A stretch of 64,000 nucleotides of DNA from Hansfordia pulvinata (lineage: Eukaryota > Ascomycota > Sordariomycetes > Xylariales). Positions 1-11,282 of this stretch are shown one piece after another. Each line of letters starts with the position of its first letter. Position 1 is the first letter of the stretch. The stretch is taken from NCBI GenBank assembly GCA_006538405.1, contig BJKQ01000005.1, positions 1,612,001 through 1,676,000 on the forward strand. Direction: 5' to 3'. A program made the position numbers and the translations under genes. The notes under the pieces were generated by a model. It made no database searches, was not told the DNA's origin, and saw only the letters and a list, made by a program, of their open reading frames with translations.

Positions 1-585
1 CAAAGCGCAGGGGCCCAAATGCGCAGGGACCAAGAGCCCGAGAAAATTGCGTGCTATTCTCCTGGTGGCCGCGGTAGAACGCCGACATAGGTTGGGATAT
101 GACAGGGCGTAGTGTTCGGCGACTGTCAGCTCGAAACTGCGAGAGAGTGACACGGGTTGGAGATTAAGAGCATCGTTGACAGGACATGTCGAAACCAGGG
201 TCGCCGATGGAATGAGTCAAGGTGAACCCGGCTCTGCCAGGGTGTCGGAAAGGCCAGGCAGCGAAATGATGGGTATCGAGCGCAAATGGATCTTGTCGAT
301 AGACATACGATTCACCATGGCATAATGATTCATAAACATGCGAAATAGTAAAGAGAATGGGGAAGAAGAAAGGGAAGAAGACAAGGAAGAATGCCGTCAA
401 ACGCCCAACGCTCCATACGATGCAAACTTGAAACGCCCCTTTCAGATTCCTTAGCTACCCTGAAGCCCCTAAGCTCTCGATTTAGTGACCTAGTAAAGCC
501 AGATTAATGCCGTGTCTAAATACAAAGAAAATAAGAAGAATTGTGATTGATTTGTCGTGCTGAGACCCCGCTGACCGCATACCCA
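1..585. other. left-edge flank, no gene recognised
   Basis: This stretch lies downstream of the minus-strand MFS transporter and should hold its 3' untranslated region. Short open frames occur on both strands but none shows a recognisable domain. Nothing else was seen. Confidence 0.5.
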
Positions 586-2878
586 TCACACCATAGTCCT
601 GGGCTGCATAGCGGACAACCCCGGCGGCTTCGAGGGCCCGGCCCCCAGCGCGCGCGGCGGCGGCCGTAGCATACTGGTCCTGCCGCCGCCGGGAGTAATA
701 GCACTAGGAGCAGTCGCAGCAGAAGCAGAAGCGGCTGCCGCTCCCGGGGGGATGCGCCACACGGTCTCGTGGTTCCAGCTGTGGTGGTGAGGGTGGCGAC
801 CGTCGGGGGTCGAGGCGTCAAAGCCGTGGTAGGCGACGGCGCTGGGCGAGACGCCACCACCCTGGAAAGACGACGGGGTGGTGCAGGTCGTGGGCGACGG
901 CGTCGTGGTCAGCCAGCTGCCGTCTCCGCCATCGCCGTGGCCCATTCCTGCGGTGGCGCCCGTCGACGAGGGCGGCGCTGATGTCCGGGGGTGCTGCCAG
1001 GCCAGCTCGAGGCCGAGGGCGGCGCCGTCGGGACCCGGGCGGCAGGGGGAAGCTGGACGAAAAGGAGAAGAAGCTTCTTCATCGCCGCCAGTCTGCTTCT
1101 TATTCTTCTCCGACTCGAGCCGCTGGAAGCCCTGGTCTGTTTTCATCTCCTGGTCAAGGGACAGGCGGCCGACCAGGCCGCTGCAGACGAGCCCGATGAC
1201 GGCAAAGGCGCACACCAGGGCCCACGTGTACTGCAGCGAGGCGACAAAGGCCCCCTTGAGCTGCTCCTTGGCCGGGCCAGGCGCCATCTCCTTGATGACG
1301 TGGACCAGCGCGATGGCGTCTCCCGACAGCGCCCCCGCGCCGCCCGAGTCCGGAAGGGTGGCCAGGCGGGACTTGACCGAGTTGAGGAAGACGCTACTTC
1401 CGGCGGCGACGCCGAGGGTCTGCCCCAGGTTGCGCAGGAAGGTAAACATGGTCATGCTGTGGGCCTGCAGCTCGGGGGGGCTGGCGGCCTGCAGGGCGAT
1501 GGCCATGGCGGTGAAGAGCATGCCGAGGCCGACGCCGCCGACGACCGTCAGGAAGATAAAGCCGGCCACGGAGGTGCCGGCGCGCAGGAGGACCAGCAAG
1601 CCTGCGCCCAGGACGGCGAGCGCCCAGCCGGCCCACAGCGCCCACCGAACGCACCCGAGGCGGGCCACGGCGAAGCCCACGGCCCCGGCCGCGGGGGCGA
1701 CCGTCAAGCACATCGGGAACAGCGCGACAGCCGCCAGCGTCGAGCCGTATTCCTGTACGCCCTCGTAGTACAGCGGCAGGTAGTACATGATGCACCACAG
1801 GATCATGCCGTGCAGGCAGTTCTGCGCGTGCACCGCCGCGGCGGACCGCCCCCGCGTGAACAACTCCAGGCGAACCGTGGGCTCCACGTCGGGGGCACGC
1901 CGTGGCAGCCACAGCGCCTGGTGTGCGAGGAAGAGCGCGACGCCGCCCGCACCAACGAGCAGCGGCACCAGCGTCTGCCAGCTGTCCCACGCGAACTGAA
2001 CGCCGCCCCAGGTGACCGGCACCAGCACCGCCGTAGCGCTGGCCACGAACAACGCCGACCCGGCCCAGTCCACCCGCCGCCAGACTTCTCCAGAGCCGCG
2101 CGGGGCGCCTTGATACGCAGGAAGACGTAGATTAGCGGCACGCCCGCGGCCAGGAAGGGCACGTTGAGCCAGAAGATGGCCCGCCACGACAAGGCGCTCT
2201 GGGCGAACCCGCCGCCCGCCAGCGGGCCGAGCACCGTCCCCAGGCTCCACATGCTGCTCTGCAGGCTGTACCACTTGCCCCTCTCCCGGAGCGGGATCAG
2301 GTCCGTGATGACAATCTCCGACAGCGTGATGATGCCGCCGCCCCCGACCCCCTGGACGCTGCGGCCGACCAGCAGCACGCCGACGCTCGGCGCCACGGCC
2401 GCCACCACGGACCCTACGCCGAAGAAAGCCAGCGAGGCGAATAGCAGGGGGCGGCGGCCGAAGAGGTTGCTCAGCGAGCCTGTCGTCGGCTGGAACACGG
2501 TGGAGGCCAGCAGGAACGACGTCCCGACCCAAAATATCTCGACCGAGGTGCCTCCTATGTCCTTTTGTATGGCCTGCGGGGCGTCGTCGAGACGCCATGG
2601 GTTAACGAGGAGGATAGGGGGGGGGGAACGTGAACTGAGAGTGGGAGCTAGGACAGGAACTGTACCGGAAGGGCCACGGAAAGGGCTGTCGCGTCAACGG
2701 CCGCCATCAACGTGATGAGCATGATGCTCCCAAAAGCAGCCTTCAGGCGCCAGTCGGCTTGGAACGCAGTAGTCGTCGGCTCAGAACCACCTGCTTTGCG
2801 GGGTTCGACGTCGCCATCTTGCCGAGGCAGAGGCGGCGAGGCCCCGCTCGACGGGTGATGATGTGTTGAGCTGTTCAT
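586..2878 (-). CDS. MFS drug-efflux-type transporter, apparent 1-nt frameshift
   Basis: Probable 14-helix major facilitator exporter of the plasma membrane. Exon 1 is 2878-2666 (start MNSSTHHH). A 92-nt intron (donor GTACAG, acceptor CGCAG) joins ...LSVALP to AIQKDIGG..., and exon 2 runs 2573-586. Visible motifs are DATALSVALP in the first helix, FGRRPLLFASL (motif A region), and GTVLGPLAGG (antiporter motif C). Near 2085 the frame shifts: ...AALEK continues as WRRVDWAG only if one base is added (AAGTC for AAGGTC). Counted that way the protein is about 733 residues, longer than the usual 550-600, because of a roughly 150-residue hydrophilic, low-complexity C-terminal tail. It is the outermost gene of the accessory block and would suit product export or self-protection. 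The family is certain; the substrate cannot be read. Confidence 0.85.
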
Positions 2879-5551
2879 GGCGAGCGGCAGACGGTGAAAA
2901 AGGAGAGAAACAGACGCGGAGACCAAGCAAGAGAAGGAAAGAAGACGGGAGACCAGGAGGGGGAAAGAGTGGCAGCCAGGGCCAGCCTGGGAAGCAAACG
3001 AAGCTGGCGGAGAGATGGAGAGAAAGGGAGAGAATTCGGCCTATTGCGTTATCATTGGTGCTCAACCGGGAGACTGATGATGCCAAGAAGGAGGTGAACC
3101 GTGGGACGCGAGAGGAACATGGAAACACGGAAATTCAGGGTTTTGTCTCGTCGGAGAAACCACACGGAAGGTGCGAAGGGCCCAGCCGACTCACTGGCAA
3201 CTGCCCCCTCTATCTCACCGGTGAAAAGATGCGAGTACCGTTCCTTAGGTACTGAACCAGTGGCTTAGGTACCTAACTTTAGGTACTCGGCTCAGCACTG
3301 TCCCCCTCCGAAGAAGCAGAGACGTCTTGTTCCTCCTCCGTAATCCGGGCAGCAGCAGCAGCAGCCGCAGCAGCAGCAGCAGCAGGAGGAGGAGCAACAG
3401 GTGGCTGGTTGGTTGACGTGTTGATCCTGACCCGCACCTGTTCCTGTTTCTTTCTTCCTGTTCGTCACCAAGGCTTGGATTCGTTGGCGCCGCATCCAGG
3501 AAGATCCACAAACAGCAGACAGACGCCCGCGGGCACCGAGCCTCGCATCGCGGGCCAGACACGACGTCTCACGAGTATCTCAGACGCCACCTCACACGGC
3601 GGGCCAGCCAGCCAGCCAGCCAGCCAGCGAACCCATCCATGTAGGAGTATGTTGAGAGCTATTGCCATGATTCGATGAGGCTCCTTGCTGCCTAGCCATC
3701 CTGCCCCTGCTCCCACGGCAGATGGAGGGCTTAGAGACCAGGGAGGAGGGGCTCTGGTCCTACGAACGGCTGGGATGCCTGCAAGACTCCCGTCGTTGGT
3801 GATAATTTTAGAAGCACAGGCCCAGGGGCTGTCTGCGGAGGCGGCAGTTGAACCTGGGAGGGTTCGCACACTCGCTGGTGGTGAGGCTGGTGGTTTTGAT
3901 GTCCCTACTCGCGGTTGAAGCATCCTGGCATGGTGATGGCGATGAGGTCGATTGTAGTTGCAGTCGAAGGATTTCACCCCCCTCCAGAATCTGGTTAAGC
4001 GTATAAGGGGGGGGCTGAGGGGGGGGGGGGGGGGGGTCGATTTGAATCCCATCCAGGCGGGGGTGTGTCTATCTATCCTTACAGCGCGGGGCGGGGGCGT
4101 ACTCGTAGTCTGGCAGGATTCTAGCTCTCAGTCTTACCTTGTCTAGCGGGTCCTGCACGCCCTGGCCTCTTCCCCACTGTCCAATGTCAGCCTTGGGTCA
4201 CCCTCCAGGTCGGACGGAATGGAATGGAAAACCCCCTTTGGGAAGCACTGAGAACCTTGACATGGCTCGGGGGATCCTCTTTCCACTTTCCTTTGGTTGG
4301 GTGAGGTACGTAGGTACTTAGCCGTCTGACATGCATATTCCGCGTCATGATGCACAAATGCTACGCGCCTACTATATCGTGTGTCGGTGCCTTGCCTACA
4401 TACCTTGGAATCCAAACCCTGAGGTTTGGATCGTTCTGCATGGATTGGACCCGCGCGATGGTATCCGCTATCGACGGTGTCATCTTTCGGCCCCGAGAGA
4501 TGAGACGACGATCAGGTCCAGACCCTTCCGACGCATCAGGAGCAAAACAATAACGGCAACGGGGGCAGCGCGGGATGGGATCAAATTGAGGAAATAGCCC
4601 CCAAATCGCAGCCTGGAGCTGAACAGCCCCAGCTCACGCCATGTTAACCGGAGAGGGTAGCGATAGGCGACCAGCTTCTGCGATACTCTCCCTGGCAAGG
4701 TAGATAGGGTACTTACCTGATTAGTAGGTAATTAGCGAGCGTTGTCAAAAGGGCAAGACGCGTAAAGGCCAGACCAATATGAGCACCTTCTTATACATCG
4801 CGGCTGCAAGTTGGCGGCCAGCTCATTACCCACCGGAGGTATCTACCTTAGCCAGATGCGGCAGAATTAAGAGGCCAATATACGCGTGGGTTTCAACTAG
4901 CGCCCGAGCCCCCGGGAAGCATGTGGCCGACCTTTCCAGCGAAGTTATGATGCCTGGCTCCGTTTATGAATTTCACACCAATGCGAGTCGGATGTTATTC
5001 TCGGAGTCTGGCAGCTGAGGTACGTGTAGCCAGTCGGTTCCGTGTCACCGGTGGCAGGATGACTGTAACTGCCCAACATTGGGGCAAAAACAAGGAGAGA
5101 CCCAGTTCATGGTAATTTTCTGTCTGGCCGTAGATGGAGTCCGAGTCAGGGATCGGTATCAGGTCTGGTCGAGCAGCAGCCATGACTGCGGGGCACACGT
5201 CGAAGCCTGGAAACAGAGGCCAGTCGAGAGCGGCCGGTGTTTCGTCTATACGCACAATTACACAAGTCACACGTAACAAGAGTAGATGGTGGATTGAAAA
5301 CTGGTCAATTGGTTGCAATAGAGATGTATCATACAGAAGGTTCGTGAGGTATCTAAAATGCATACTGGGCTGGTGTGTCAAACAAGGAAAGCCAATCTGA
5401 GCCGACACATGAGAGGCAAGGAAAATATAAACAAGACGAAGACGCTGGACATTCCAATATGAATAAACCATGTAAAATCTGACAAAGAGAAGAAAAGAAA
5501 AACTGGCAGAAAAAAAAGGAAAGAGAGCAGAAGGTTCAATAGATGCCCCGT
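2879..5551. other. intergenic, simple repeats only
   Basis: About 2.7 kb between the MFS start and the 3' end of the PABA synthase gene. It holds a CAG-type run (about 3350-3386), six CCAG units (3604-3627), an 8-G run (4007-4014), an 18-G run (4019-4036), and TTAGGTACCTAA-like palindromes around 3245-3285 and 4305-4320. Several open frames of 60-195 codons occur but show no domain and no codon signal, so none is called. Confidence 0.55.
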
Positions 5552-8500
5552 TCAAGCGGACTGGAACGCCTGCAGCGCGCTCGACACCTTGGTCTCCATC
5601 TCGAGGTACTCGCCCTCGTCGGTGCTCTGGATGGTGACGGCGCCGCCGGCCCCGACGAGCCACGACTCGGTGTCGTCGGTGGCCTCGCCGGGCCCGCGGA
5701 CGGTGGTGCGGATGACGACGGAGAAGTCGCCGGCGCCCCCGACGTCCAGGTAGCCCAGCACCCCCGAGTAGATGCCGCGGGGCCGCCGCTCGATGTCGCG
5801 CAGGATCTCGCACGAGCGCTTCTTCGGGGCGCCCGTCATGGAGCCCGGGGGCAGCGACGCCGTGAGGACGTCGAGGCCCGAGATGGGGGCAGACTCGTTG
5901 CCCCGGGCGGCGGCGGCGGCGGCGCCTTCCCCGGCAGAGAGGCTGGGCCTCTGGCTCTGCTTCTTCTTCCCCTGGGGGATCTGGCCCTCGATGACCGACA
6001 CCAGCTGGTAGACCGTCTCGTACTCCTCGACGACCATGAGCTTGGGGACCTCGACGCTGGCGGCGCCGATGACGCCGCTGAGGTCGTGGCGGATCAGGTC
6101 GACGATCATGAGGTTCTCGGCCTGCTCCTTGGAGCTGTTGAGGATGGCGTGGGCCTTTTCGCGCGTCATGCCCTCGGCGGCCTTCTTGACGGTGCCCTTG
6201 ATGGGGCGGAACTGGCACCTGCCCTCCCGGGTCCAGCGCAGGAAGCGCTCGGGGCTGGTGCTGACGACCAGCGCGCCCGAGAGCCGCACGAAGGCGCCGA
6301 ACGGCGCGGCGTTGCGGGCGCGCAGCTTCTTGTACAGGCTCCAGGCGTCGAGCCCCTGCCCGCCGAGGCGCGGCACCGCCACCGTCGTCTGGTCCGTCAG
6401 GCACAGCTCGTACGAGTCGCCGGCCGCCAGGGACTCCTGGCACCGCAGCACCTTGTCCCGGTACTCGCGCTCCCGCGGCTTGGAGATGGTCGCGGCGGCG
6501 AGCCGGGCCTCGAGCCGGGCGGCGTCGCGCGGGCTCAGGGCCCCCGGCGCGGCGGCGTTGGTCTTGTCTCTGTCCGAGGCGGCGGAGGCGGGAGCGGACG
6601 CGTGCGCGTGCGCCAGGCTGTCGATGGCGCGGCCGACGTCGAGGATCCAGGGCCAGTCGTGGGGCGACAGCGACTGGACGTAGACGGTGCCGGTGTGGCG
6701 GTCGAGGACGATGCTGCGGTGGACAAAGGCGAAGTTGACGTCGGGGGCGCGGCCGGGGGCGGCGCACGACTCGTGCAGGTCGACGCCGATGGTCTCGAGC
6801 CCGGCTTCGTACGAGATGTAGCCCATGAAGCCGCCCCAGAACGGGCTGTCGTCGGGCAGGTGGGACGCCACCAGCTGGTCCATCCCGGTGCGCTGGCGCT
6901 GATGCTGGGCTTCAGCGGGCGGAGGCCCCTGAGCGGCACGTGACCGCCCACCACCCCGCGGCGGGGCTCCGGCTCTGGTCGGAGCCGGCCTCTGGTGCGG
7001 CGTCGGGTCGAACAGCGCGAGCGCCTCCTGCAGCATCGGCCACACCTCGTCGACGGACCCCAGCGCCGCCGAGTACTCGACGTCGACGCCGCTGCCGCTG
7101 CGGCACTGCAGCGTCCGGCTGTGCGAGCGGTACGTCACCTTGGGCGTGCGCCCGGGCACCGTGACGCCCACGATGCCGAACCGCCCGGACTTGTGGCCCT
7201 GCGAGTCCAGCACCACGATCTCGTCCCGCTCCAGCCCCAGCCGCTCGCACACCGCCACCACGTCCAGCTGCGCCAGCTGTTGCTGCTGCTCCTGCTGCCC
7301 GGCGGCGGCAACGGGGTACTCGTGCTTGGCCCACCGCAGCAGCGGCTTGTCGGCGCCCAGGATCGACTGCAGCTCCCGCGCGATGTACGACACGGGCGTA
7401 GTAGCCTCCCCCTCCTCCGCAACCTGGCTCTGCTTCTGCTGCTGTTTGCGGAAGGCGGGATCGCCCTCGGCCTCCGACTCGCCGTCGTCGTCCTCCGCCG
7501 TCGTCACGCTGCTGGCGTCGCCGTCCGACAGCTCCGACTCGGACTCGGCCCCGGTCTCCGACGCCGCCCGCGTCGATGCCGCCGACAGGTGCGAGGGCCT
7601 CCTCCCGCCCTCCGAAGCCAGAGCGGAGCAGTGGTGGTCCCAGGCGCCGCCCAGCAGCGAGGGCGATGGCGAGGGCGAGGGCGAGGGCGAGGAGGGGATG
7701 GATCGGGAAGGGGCCGCCGCCGCCGCCGCCGCATTCCAGGCCCGCGCCTCGGCCCACCACGACCGGAGCAGGCCGCGGCCCTCCTGTGAGGTGCAAATGG
7801 ACTCCGGGTGGAACTGGACGCCCCAGAAGGGCTTCTCGACGTGCCGGACGGCCATGAGGATGGCCCCGTCGCCGCCGTCGGCCCCGCCCGGCGCGCCAGC
7901 AGCGTCCGTTAGGTCCCAGGCCAGCGGCAAGAGGTCCGGGCACTCGGCCGTCGGCTCCCAGAAGGCGCCCGGTGGCGGTGCTGCCGACGAGGTAATGGCA
8001 CTGCTGCTGCTGCTGCTGCTGGCGGACTGGCCGTGGCTGAGGTGGTCGAGTCGGACGCGCAGCGAGTGGTATTGCGTGGCCTCGACGTCCCCGGGGATGC
8101 CCCGGAAGATGTCCGCGCCGCGGTGGGTCGACGGTGTGACGATGCCGTGGCGCGGCGCTCGCAGGCGGTCGACGCGGGCCCCGTGCGCCAGGGCCAGCGA
8201 CTGGAAGCCCAGGCAGATGCCGAACACGGGCCGCAGGGCGTCGCGCGGAAGGGACCACAGGCGCTCGATCAGGCCGACGTCCTCCGGGTTGGCCGGGTGG
8301 CCCGGGCCCGGGCCGACAACGACGGCGTCGAAGCCCCGGACGTAGGAGGCGAGGTCCGCGGCGGCCTCGCCGCGGTCGTCGATGCGGACCACCGTCACCG
8401 CGGCGCCCAGGTCCCGCTCCAGCAGGCCCACGATGTTGTTGGAGAAGGAGTCGAAGGCGTCGACGAAGAGGATGCGGTTCGTGGTGGTGGTGGGCTGGGG

Positions 8501-8560
8501 GCCGCGGTGGCCCGCGGTGGGTTCGAGGCCGCTCAGGGTTGCCGAGCGGAGCAGAGACAT
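5552..8560 (-). CDS. bifunctional aminodeoxychorismate (PABA) synthase
   Basis: Makes 4-amino-4-deoxychorismate from chorismate and glutamine, the committed step to p-aminobenzoate. It is an uninterrupted frame of 1,002 residues starting MSLLRSAT. The N-terminal half is a glutamine amidotransferase: GICLGFQSL carries the nucleophilic Cys, and GVQFHPES carries the His-Glu pair. The C-terminal half is a chorismate-binding domain: FWGGFMGYISYEAG, the PIKGT motif, DLIRHDL, and GSMTGAPKKRS. The Lys of PIKGT is diagnostic for aminodeoxychorismate synthase; anthranilate synthases have PIAGT. Ser-rich and Ser-Pro-rich linkers lengthen it relative to the usual 750-850 residues. No ADC lyase is visible in the window. 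In most fungi this is a single-copy folate gene, so presence in the block does not by itself show a role in secondary metabolism. Confidence 0.93.
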   Translation of the reverse strand: MSLLRSATLSGLEPTAGHRGPQPTTTTNRILFVDAFDSFSNNIVGLLERDLGAAVTVVRIDDRGEAAADLASYVRGFDAVVVGPGPGHPANPEDVGLIERLWSLPRDALRPVFGICLGFQSLALAHGARVDRLRAPRHGIVTPSTHRGADIFRGIPGDVEATQYHSLRVRLDHLSHGQSASSSSSSSAITSSAAPPPGAFWEPTAECPDLLPLAWDLTDAAGAPGGADGGDGAILMAVRHVEKPFWGVQFHPESICTSQEGRGLLRSWWAEARAWNAAAAAAAPSRSIPSSPSPSPSPSPSLLGGAWDHHCSALASEGGRRPSHLSAASTRAASETGAESESELSDGDASSVTTAEDDDGESEAEGDPAFRKQQQKQSQVAEEGEATTPVSYIARELQSILGADKPLLRWAKHEYPVAAAGQQEQQQQLAQLDVVAVCERLGLERDEIVVLDSQGHKSGRFGIVGVTVPGRTPKVTYRSHSRTLQCRSGSGVDVEYSAALGSVDEVWPMLQEALALFDPTPHQRPAPTRAGAPPRGGGRSRAAQGPPPAEAQHQRQRTGMDQLVASHLPDDSPFWGGFMGYISYEAGLETIGVDLHESCAAPGRAPDVNFAFVHRSIVLDRHTGTVYVQSLSPHDWPWILDVGRAIDSLAHAHASAPASAASDRDKTNAAAPGALSPRDAARLEARLAAATISKPREREYRDKVLRCQESLAAGDSYELCLTDQTTVAVPRLGGQGLDAWSLYKKLRARNAAPFGAFVRLSGALVVSTSPERFLRWTREGRCQFRPIKGTVKKAAEGMTREKAHAILNSSKEQAENLMIVDLIRHDLSGVIGAASVEVPKLMVVEEYETVYQLVSVIEGQIPQGKKKQSQRPSLSAGEGAAAAAARGNESAPISGLDVLTASLPPGSMTGAPKKRSCEILRDIERRPRGIYSGVLGYLDVGGAGDFSVVIRTTVRGPGEATDDTESWLVGAGGAVTIQSTDEGEYLEMETKVSSALQAFQSA

Positions 8561-8710
8561 GGCGAGAGCTGTGTGGAAAGAGGTATATGTGTGTTTTGCG
8601 ATCCGTGGACCGTGTTGAGTGGCTCGGGGGGGTTGGATTTGAGCGCTTTTCAAGTGTATTAAATAAAGTCTAGATCTGTCTGTGCTCTCGTGGTAGGAAG
8701 AAGAAGAAAG

Positions 8711-8752
<42 letters not shown>
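8711..8752. repeat. compound microsatellite (AC)8(AG)13
   Basis: Perfect dinucleotide tract about 150 nt upstream of the PABA synthase start, so probably in its 5' leader, where it would read as CT/GT repeats in the transcript. Confidence 0.9.
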
Positions 8753-8753
<1 letters not shown>

Positions 8754-9084
8754 TATGAGGCAGAAGAATCAAGTTCAAAGCGGTCGAGGGAGCATGCCAG
8801 ATGCCAAAGGGAAAAGAGTGATGAATATGGCGCTCGAGAAGATGATGAAAAAAAGACAAATGTCGAAAGGGCGTCGAGAGCCAACACCAGCGTCCAGGCA
8901 CGCCCGTTATTAATGATATCTCATGATTCCAAAGGCTGCATACGGTAGGCAGTCACCCGCCATGGTCACGGAGTCACTCCAGCCACACATCGAGTCGAAG
9001 GATGCGCTGTCTTACGCTCACGCTCGATGTGCAGTCAAGGGGGCACACACCCAAGGCCACACCACCACCCACGAGCCGTGGACT

Positions 9085-9114
9085 ATGCCATGCCATGCCA
9101 TGCCATGCCATGCC
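9085..9114. repeat. six tandem ATGCC pentamers
   Basis: Six perfect ATGCC copies in the PABA synthase-NAT intergenic region; a looser CATC/CATG-rich stretch follows at about 9230-9260. Confidence 0.9.
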
Positions 9115-9764
9115 CCCCAACGCTGGCCGGCCCTATGGTCCAAGGGCTTTGTTGATGCCCACCCCCTCCACTCCCCGGCTGTCCGCCGAGGAGAGCGAGC
9201 CGGGCAGGGCACGAAGAGACACATGTACCCATGCATCCATCCATGCATCCATCCAAGGCCATGGTCCATGGCCCATGGGCGCACACTCGCCGGCCCTCCC
9301 GCCTGGCTGGTCGAGGGTGAGCCAGATTCGGGACGGCCTATTTTTCGAGCTGGGAGGAGGCTAATACGCCGATAAGCGCGCCATCTGCTACGTCGGGCGT
9401 CCCCGCCCACTCACCCACCTGCCGGGGATTCCAGAACCAGATGATCCCTGCGCGGATGAAAGTGTACGAGTACTCTCCCATGTCCCCGCAGGAGAGGAAT
9501 CCCACGGCAGGGGTGTGCGGCCACAATGTCGGTTAGGTACTCGTACCTGGGAAGTTGGTCGAAAAGGATCAGCACCCCCGAACCCCAGCCGCATGCGCAT
9601 ACTCCGTACTCGTCGCAGTCAGCGCTATAAGATCGAGCGTCCAAGGATTCGAGCTTCTCTCCCCAAGAGTAGGTAGTCTGGCGTCAACAATCGTCGTGGT
9701 CTTGACAGGTAACCCACCTTTGTCGACGCGGCACGGCGGGCAGCCCCGAGCCAGGCTACTTACT

Positions 9765-9845
9765 GCCCACCCGCCAGACTACTATAGTGCCCACCCGCCA
9801 GACTACTATAGTGCCCACCCACCAGACTACTATAGTGCCCACCCC
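9765..9845. repeat. 24-bp tandem repeat, 3.4 copies
   Basis: The unit begins GCCCACCCGCCAGACT and ends ACTATAGT. Copies lie at 9765-9788, 9789-9812 and 9813-9836 (one G-to-A change in the third), followed by a partial copy. The unit length is a multiple of three, so it stays open in frame, but no gene is supported there. Confidence 0.9.
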
Positions 9846-10956
9846 AACTTCCATTAGTACTCGTACCTGTCGACTGCGAGTACTCGTACGTCAGTCAACG
9901 CCCGAGCCCATGATTCCATGATTCCAAGTGATGACTCGGTGTGGACTCGTAGAAAGCGGCGTGGGTAGCGCCGTAGTGGCTCCAAGCTAAACCCCGGGCC
10001 CGACGGTGGCGGGCTCCCACCTCTGTCGGTCTTGTTTCGTTTGCCAGTCTGGTTTCGGTTTCGCATTTCTCCTCGGTTCGCTTATTAGGTGGTACTCATC
10101 TACAAATCCCACGTCTATGTCTCTCTATCTTCACACCCCTCCCTCCCTATCCATGGGCCTCCCTCCTGCTCTATAGTGCCGTACCGGTACGACGCAGTCA
10201 TCCGGCACCGCCACGCGGGATGGCTGCGCGACCCGGCCCCATTTGACCCCATAGGGTTAGTCGAGACTCTGCTGTCCAACGACATCAATTCTAGTAACTA
10301 CGAGTACACTCTAGACTAGCATGTCGACTAATGAAATGCGTACAATGGAAGTGAAGCTATTCCCATGCAAGCGCCCCCTCCCCTTGACGACCCATGCCGG
10401 GGGGTGGGCTCCTGAACGGGACCGCCGAACCTATCCAAGCACGTTGCTGTTCTATGAATGGAGTAGGTCAAGTTCCGATGCTGACCCAGGCGTCGGAAGG
10501 AGCCTCAGACGTCTACGTGATCGTGCCTAGAGTCTGGGTGGCCCAACAGCCGACCTGAAGCCTCACTCCCGCCTTCTATCGGCCCTTTGAAACGTGCCAT
10601 ATTTAGACCACAGGATCGGGACGTGTGTCTCATCACGGCATCGGAGAGGGTGTGAAGGGAAACCATGCGGATGGCAAGGCTGCCCTACTGGCAACTGCCA
10701 CGGGGTGTGTCTGTCGTCTCCCCAGGCGATGATTGTTTCTCACGATCCCACCGCTCCAAGCCACACTCGCGCCGGAGGCTTGCGGCTTCGTACGTGCCGG
10801 CATATCTAAATTTGGAACGCAACCTGATGCGTTGTGAGTGCCGTCCGGGTCTGCCATGATCGAAGAGTCTGGAAGGGCAGTGCGTCCGGGCATTCCTGGA
10901 GGCTGGAGGCTCTGGCTCAGCTTGGCCGTGCAATCCCCCTCATAAAGCATGGGCAC

Positions 10957-10963
10957 TTATAAG
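10957..10963 (+). promoter_or_regulatory. TATA-like element upstream of NAT
   Basis: TTATAAG lies about 320 nt upstream of the NAT start codon and is followed by a long pyrimidine-rich leader (about 11030-11280), a common arrangement in fungal promoters. Not tested; TATA-like words are frequent. Confidence 0.3.
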
Positions 10964-11282
10964 TAGCCAGAAGTTGGGAATAGTTGCCTTCTTGAGAACT
11001 TGGAACATTGTCAACTGCTCATTCCCGCTCTTCCCCTTTCGTTTTTTTCCCTTGGGTTTAGGTTTTCTTTAGGTATTCTTCTTCTCAGAGTCTCACTTTC
11101 TTTTCAAGCCTGTTTACATCTTGATACCAAGCTGGGCCAGCTCTTCGTCGTTCTCTCATTATCATATCGACTTTTCACCTTTCTCCATCTCTCTCTTTCT
11201 GGTAAAGAGTGTCTGTCTGTATTTCGCAGTTTTTTTTACCTCCCTCCGCCTTTCCATAAACCGCCCTGCTTGAAAAAAAAAA

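Larger units (their letters stand above)
8561..11282. other. intergenic between divergent PABA synthase and NAT genes
   Basis: About 2.7 kb of divergent promoter space. It carries the AC/AG microsatellite, an ATGCC tandem run, a 24-bp tandem repeat and four exact copies of the palindrome-like decamer GTACGAGTAC or its complement (9464, 9537, 9857, 9880). No coding region is supported; the small open frames over the tandem repeats are products of the repeats. Confidence 0.55.

Noticed and set aside
2054..2085. A 32-nt intron explaining the MFS frame change
   Set aside because: GTATCA...AAG would be too short for a spliceosomal intron and would remove a conserved segment; one missing base fits better.
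5543..6943. 466-codon plus-strand frame opposite the PABA synthase
   Set aside because: Antisense shadow of the chorismate-binding half; no recognisable domain.
9555..9857. Open frame with repeated AHPPDYYS units
   Set aside because: The units are the translation of a 24-bp minisatellite whose length is divisible by three; nothing supports a gene.
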